A stretch of DNA of 64,000 nucleotides from Caldisericia bacterium (GTDB taxonomy: Bacteria; Caldisericota; Caldisericia; JAAYUI01), in the NCBI GenBank assembly GCA_017999835.1, contig JAGNLA010000001.1, positions 225,227-289,226 on the forward strand, given 5' to 3'. Made by a program: the position numbers and the translations under genes. This document shows positions 61,453 to 64,000 of this stretch, piece by piece (position 1 is the stretch's first letter; every line of letters starts with the position of its first letter). The notes below the pieces were generated by a model. It searched no databases, had not been told where the DNA came from, and saw only the letters and a list, made by a program, of their open reading frames with translations.

Positions 61453-61602
61453 GTATCCTATTCCAACTGAATAATATTGATTTAATCATAATCAGATGCC
61501 TGTTGGCAAACATGGTTTAAACTTGCTTATAAACAACAATGTATTGGGGTATGGAAAAATACTTGACCAAAGCAGTTTTCTCAAAGATAATGGGCATTGC
61601 TT

Positions 61603-62520
61603 ATGAAGAAAAATATCAACAAAGAAATAAAACGTTATCTTGGCATTGCTCTCGGTGTAATGATTGAATCGCTTTCTTATGCTCTGTTTCTTGTTCCAAA
61701 CAACATCGCTCCTGGCGGTCTGACCGCAGTGTCAATCATCGTCAAGGACGCCACTCACGGTTTCCTGCCAGTTGGATTCACCTACTTTATGCTAAATTTG
61801 CCGTGGCTGCTTCTGGCTTGGAAAAAAATGGGACACAAATATGTCATCAGGACCTTGATTATATCATTTATCACCTTTGTTTTCATCGATGGTTTCATCT
61901 ATTTGCTCAAGCCTGTGGTCATGGCTTTTGACGCCTCTGGCAAGCTTGTTCACCCAGACCTGCTCATCCTTGCTGCTGTGTTTGGCGGAATCCTCAACGG
62001 ACTGGGCATCGGTATCACCTTCAAAAACCGTGCTTCGGCTGGCGGAACCGATCTTATCTCACAAATCATCCACTACTGGACAGGGTTCCCATTCGGTCAG
62101 GCGGTTTTGGCAATTGACACAGTGGTCATTGCAGGGCTGGGTTTTTACTTCATGGCATCAGGAACAGGTCTCATTCTTTCACTCTACGCCCTCATCGCTT
62201 TGATTGTCAGCAGTTTTGTCATCGATGCTGTTCAAGAGGGTATCAGTTACACCAAACAAATGATGATTGTGACATCATTCCAAAAAGAAGTGCTTGAAAA
62301 TGTACTGACAAAAGTCGGCAGAGGTGTCACGATGCTGCAGGCTCGCGGAGGGTATTCAGGCGTTGACAGGACGATTATGATTATTGCCATACACAGATCC
62401 CAGATTTCGCTGTGCAAGAATGCGGTTTTTGAAATCGACCCGAAAGCCTTCATCATGGTCGCGCCGCTCAACGAAGTTGTGGGGGAGGGCTTTAAACAAC
62501 CAAAAATTGAGGAGTGGTGA
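61603..62520 (+). CDS. YitT/DUF161 family membrane protein
   Basis: 305 residues from ATG 61603 (a TTG two codons earlier is the alternative; no strong Shine-Dalgarno). Five or six N-terminal transmembrane segments with the family pattern LFLVPNNIAPGGLTAVSIIV, GGILNGLGIGITFKNRASAGGTDL and the DUF2179 C-terminal cytoplasmic domain (TKVGRGVTMLQARGGYSG, EIDPKAFIMVA). YitT proteins are widespread and of uncertain transport function. Its stop overlaps the ftsE ATG by one base (TGATG), an unusual neighbour for the division genes. Confidence 0.92.
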   Translation: MKKNINKEIKRYLGIALGVMIESLSYALFLVPNNIAPGGLTAVSIIVKDATHGFLPVGFTYFMLNLPWLLLAWKKMGHKYVIRTLIISFITFVFIDGFIYLLKPVVMAFDASGKLVHPDLLILAAVFGGILNGLGIGITFKNRASAGGTDLISQIIHYWTGFPFGQAVLAIDTVVIAGLGFYFMASGTGLILSLYALIALIVSSFVIDAVQEGISYTKQMMIVTSFQKEVLENVLTKVGRGVTMLQARGGYSGVDRTIMIIAIHRSQISLCKNAVFEIDPKAFIMVAPLNEVVGEGFKQPKIEEW

Positions 62521-63197
62521 TGCTTGAAGTTAACAGGGTTACGAAGCGTTATGTCAACTCACAGATGGCTTTGCTTGAAGTTTCGTTTGAACTTCAAAAG
62601 GGGGAGTTTGTGTTTCTCATGGGACATTCTGGCTCTGGCAAGAGCACTCTGCTAAAACTTGTCTACGGTGGTGAAAAACCCACATCAGGCCAGATTAGGG
62701 TTTTTGGTAAAAATGTAATCCGGATGAACCCAAGACAAATTGCAGCACTTAGAAGAAATCTTGGAATAGTCTTCCAAGATTTCAAGCTCATATCAAACAA
62801 AACCGTTTGGGAGAACGTAGCCTTTGCGCTAGAAGCTCAAGGCGCAACCGAACGACATATCAAGACAAAAGTAGCTGAAACACTCAGCTTTGTAGGGCTC
62901 AACCTTCGTGGCAGAGACTTTCCAAACATGCTCTCTGGCGGTGAACAGCAGAGAGTTGCCATCGCCAGAGCGCTGGTTAACAACCCCCCACTTCTGCTTG
63001 CAGACGAGCCAACCGGCAATCTCGATGAAGCTAACGCCCAGGCAATCCTCAAACTGCTACTGGAAATAAACAACAAAGGTACTTCGGTTCTTGTTGCAAC
63101 ACACGACCAAACCATCGTTGAAAGCACAAAAATGAGATTGATAAAACTTGACCACGGCCAGAAAGTGAGTGATGGATATGCTTGGAAGAGAGACTAG
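62520..63197 (+). CDS. ftsE: cell division ATP-binding protein FtsE
   Basis: 225-residue ABC ATPase: MGHSGSGKSTLLKL (Walker A), the Q-loop VFQDFKLI, the signature LSGGEQQRVAIARAL, Walker B LLLADEPTGNLD and the switch His in VLVATHD. FtsE couples ATP use to FtsX and activates peptidoglycan hydrolases at the division site. GAGG lies 8 bases before the ATG; ftsX begins 26 bases before its stop. Confidence 0.96.
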   Translation: MLEVNRVTKRYVNSQMALLEVSFELQKGEFVFLMGHSGSGKSTLLKLVYGGEKPTSGQIRVFGKNVIRMNPRQIAALRRNLGIVFQDFKLISNKTVWENVAFALEAQGATERHIKTKVAETLSFVGLNLRGRDFPNMLSGGEQQRVAIARALVNNPPLLLADEPTGNLDEANAQAILKLLLEINNKGTSVLVATHDQTIVESTKMRLIKLDHGQKVSDGYAWKRD

Positions 63198-64000
63198 ATG
63201 GGCTTTCAGGTCGATCTGGCGTGGAAGAGGAAGGACACTTGCAGCAGTTTCGGTAACGGCTGTAACGATATTTCTTGTCAGCACAACGCTCCTGCTTGGT
63301 CTTGCCGGCATGAACTTTGGCCAGACCGCCAAGGAAAGATTCACCATTCCAGTATACCTTGTCAAAGGTTCCGACATGACGATTGCAAAAAACCTCGCCT
63401 CTGAAATCGAAAAAATGCCAGGGGTAAAGTCCGTGACTATCAAAAGTCCTGACGACCTGATGAAAGAAGCTGAAGGCTTGCTCTCTGGCAGCAGAAAAAC
63501 CACGGTTGTTTCTGCAATAGGGTTCAATCCATTCACCTACAGCCTTGAAGTTATCCCAACTGACCCAAACAAAATCGAGGATCTGACAAAACAAATTGAA
63601 ACTTACACAGACGTCGAGGACGTAGTAAACGACCCGACCGTTATCATGAAGTTTCTCAATATCTTTGCCATCTTCCGCTGGATAGCTCTTGGTTTGGCGT
63701 TTATCTCAATATTAGTATCATCCATGGTCATCTCGCTGACAATTGCCCTTTCAATCAACGCAAGAAAACAAGAGATTGAAATCATGAGCCTTGTTGGGGC
63801 ATCGCCATCCACGATTATCGCCCCATTCCTTATCGAAGGACTTTTCTACGGCACTATCGGTGGTGGGCTCGCTGCCACAATGGTCTTTTTTTCATGGAAG
63901 TACATCACAGCTATGTTTACCTCAAACTTGCCATGGTTTGACCTCGCAGTGCCAAACATGACTTTTCTGCTCATCATCGCTGGCACCGTAGGCTTCGGAC
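63172..64000 (+). CDS. ftsX: cell division permease FtsX, truncated by window end
   Basis: Open reading frame from ATG 63172 (MDMLGRETRWAFRSIW; an ATG two codons later is equally possible) to the window end, ~276 residues. First membrane helix after TLAAVSVTAVTIFLVSTTLL, an extracellular domain (~60-155) with FTIPVYLVKGSDMTIAKNL, then NIFAIFRWIALGLAFISI and the conserved NARKQEIEIMSLVGASP loop followed by helices. Partner of FtsE; the C-terminus and any downstream hydrolase lie outside the window. Confidence 0.95.
   Translation, partial: MDMLGRETRWAFRSIWRGRGRTLAAVSVTAVTIFLVSTTLLLGLAGMNFGQTAKERFTIPVYLVKGSDMTIAKNLASEIEKMPGVKSVTIKSPDDLMKEAEGLLSGSRKTTVVSAIGFNPFTYSLEVIPTDPNKIEDLTKQIETYTDVEDVVNDPTVIMKFLNIFAIFRWIALGLAFISILVSSMVISLTIALSINARKQEIEIMSLVGASPSTIIAPFLIEGLFYGTIGGGLAATMVFFSWKYITAMFTSNLPWFDLAVPNMTFLLIIAGTVGFG

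Overview
This window looks like a single contiguous stretch of bacterial chromosome of moderate GC, densely packed, with many 1-4 base stop/start overlaps and strong Shine-Dalgarno sequences. The housekeeping genes are clearly bacterial (sigma-70, DnaG, RpmH-RnpA-YidD-YidC-Jag-MnmE, GroES/EL, FtsEX, UvrC, LeuRS). I cannot name the organism. Four large secreted proteins carry copper-amine-oxidase-N-like 'stalk' domains, there are several lipoproteins, and no oxygen-using enzyme is evident. The iron-sulfur-rich redox cluster suggests an anaerobe from a poorly cultivated lineage. No transposase, integrase, phage gene or CRISPR array is visible.

Layout. 1-2 kb: end of guaB plus a coupled nucleotidyltransferase. 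2-7.8 kb (minus): a gingipain-like C25 protease and a second secreted Ig/stalk protein. 7.8-9.7 kb: a SagB-like nitroreductase and an MglA-type GTPase with its Roadblock partner. 9.9-12.3 kb: three tandem thioredoxin-fold lipoproteins, the middle one without its CxxC. 12.3-25.6 kb (plus): rsmD-coaD-coiled coil-FmdB-cysteine desulfurase-like, then a 2040-residue M28 peptidase/stalk/thioredoxin fusion, a UvrC without HhH domain, a PASTA lipoprotein, rpe and a membrane-anchored protein. 25.6-30.4 kb: an ABC-2 exporter, three tRNAs and leuS. 30.7-34 kb: small unknown genes and an MFS transporter preceded by a probable terminator-type RNA leader. 34-46.4 kb (minus): ychF, rluD, cutA, a stalk protein, pcrA, rpoD, dnaG, ppdK. 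46.6-50.6 kb (plus): rpmH-rnpA-yidD-yidC-jag-mnmE. 50.5-59.1 kb (minus): an unusual redox operon ending in dprA. 59.4-61.4 kb: groESL with a variant CIRCE. 61.6-64 kb: yitT, ftsE and the start of ftsX.

The most notable system is the redox operon (59105 down to 51583). It encodes a Rieske protein, a cytochrome b fused to a 2[4Fe-4S] ferredoxin domain, an MvhD-like [2Fe-2S] protein, an FrhB-like iron-sulfur protein, AsrA/HydB-like and AsrB/HydG-like (FAD, NAD(P), [2Fe-2S]) subunits, a second cytochrome b, and two small membrane proteins. The second cytochrome b has a roughly 300-residue hydrophilic insertion and lacks both histidine ligands expected for heme bH. No hydrogenase large subunit, HdrA or siroheme subunit is present. 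I infer a membrane complex that joins soluble pyridine-nucleotide/ferredoxin chemistry to a quinone-type Rieske/cytochrome b unit. The fusion, the missing ligands and this gene combination are worth following up.
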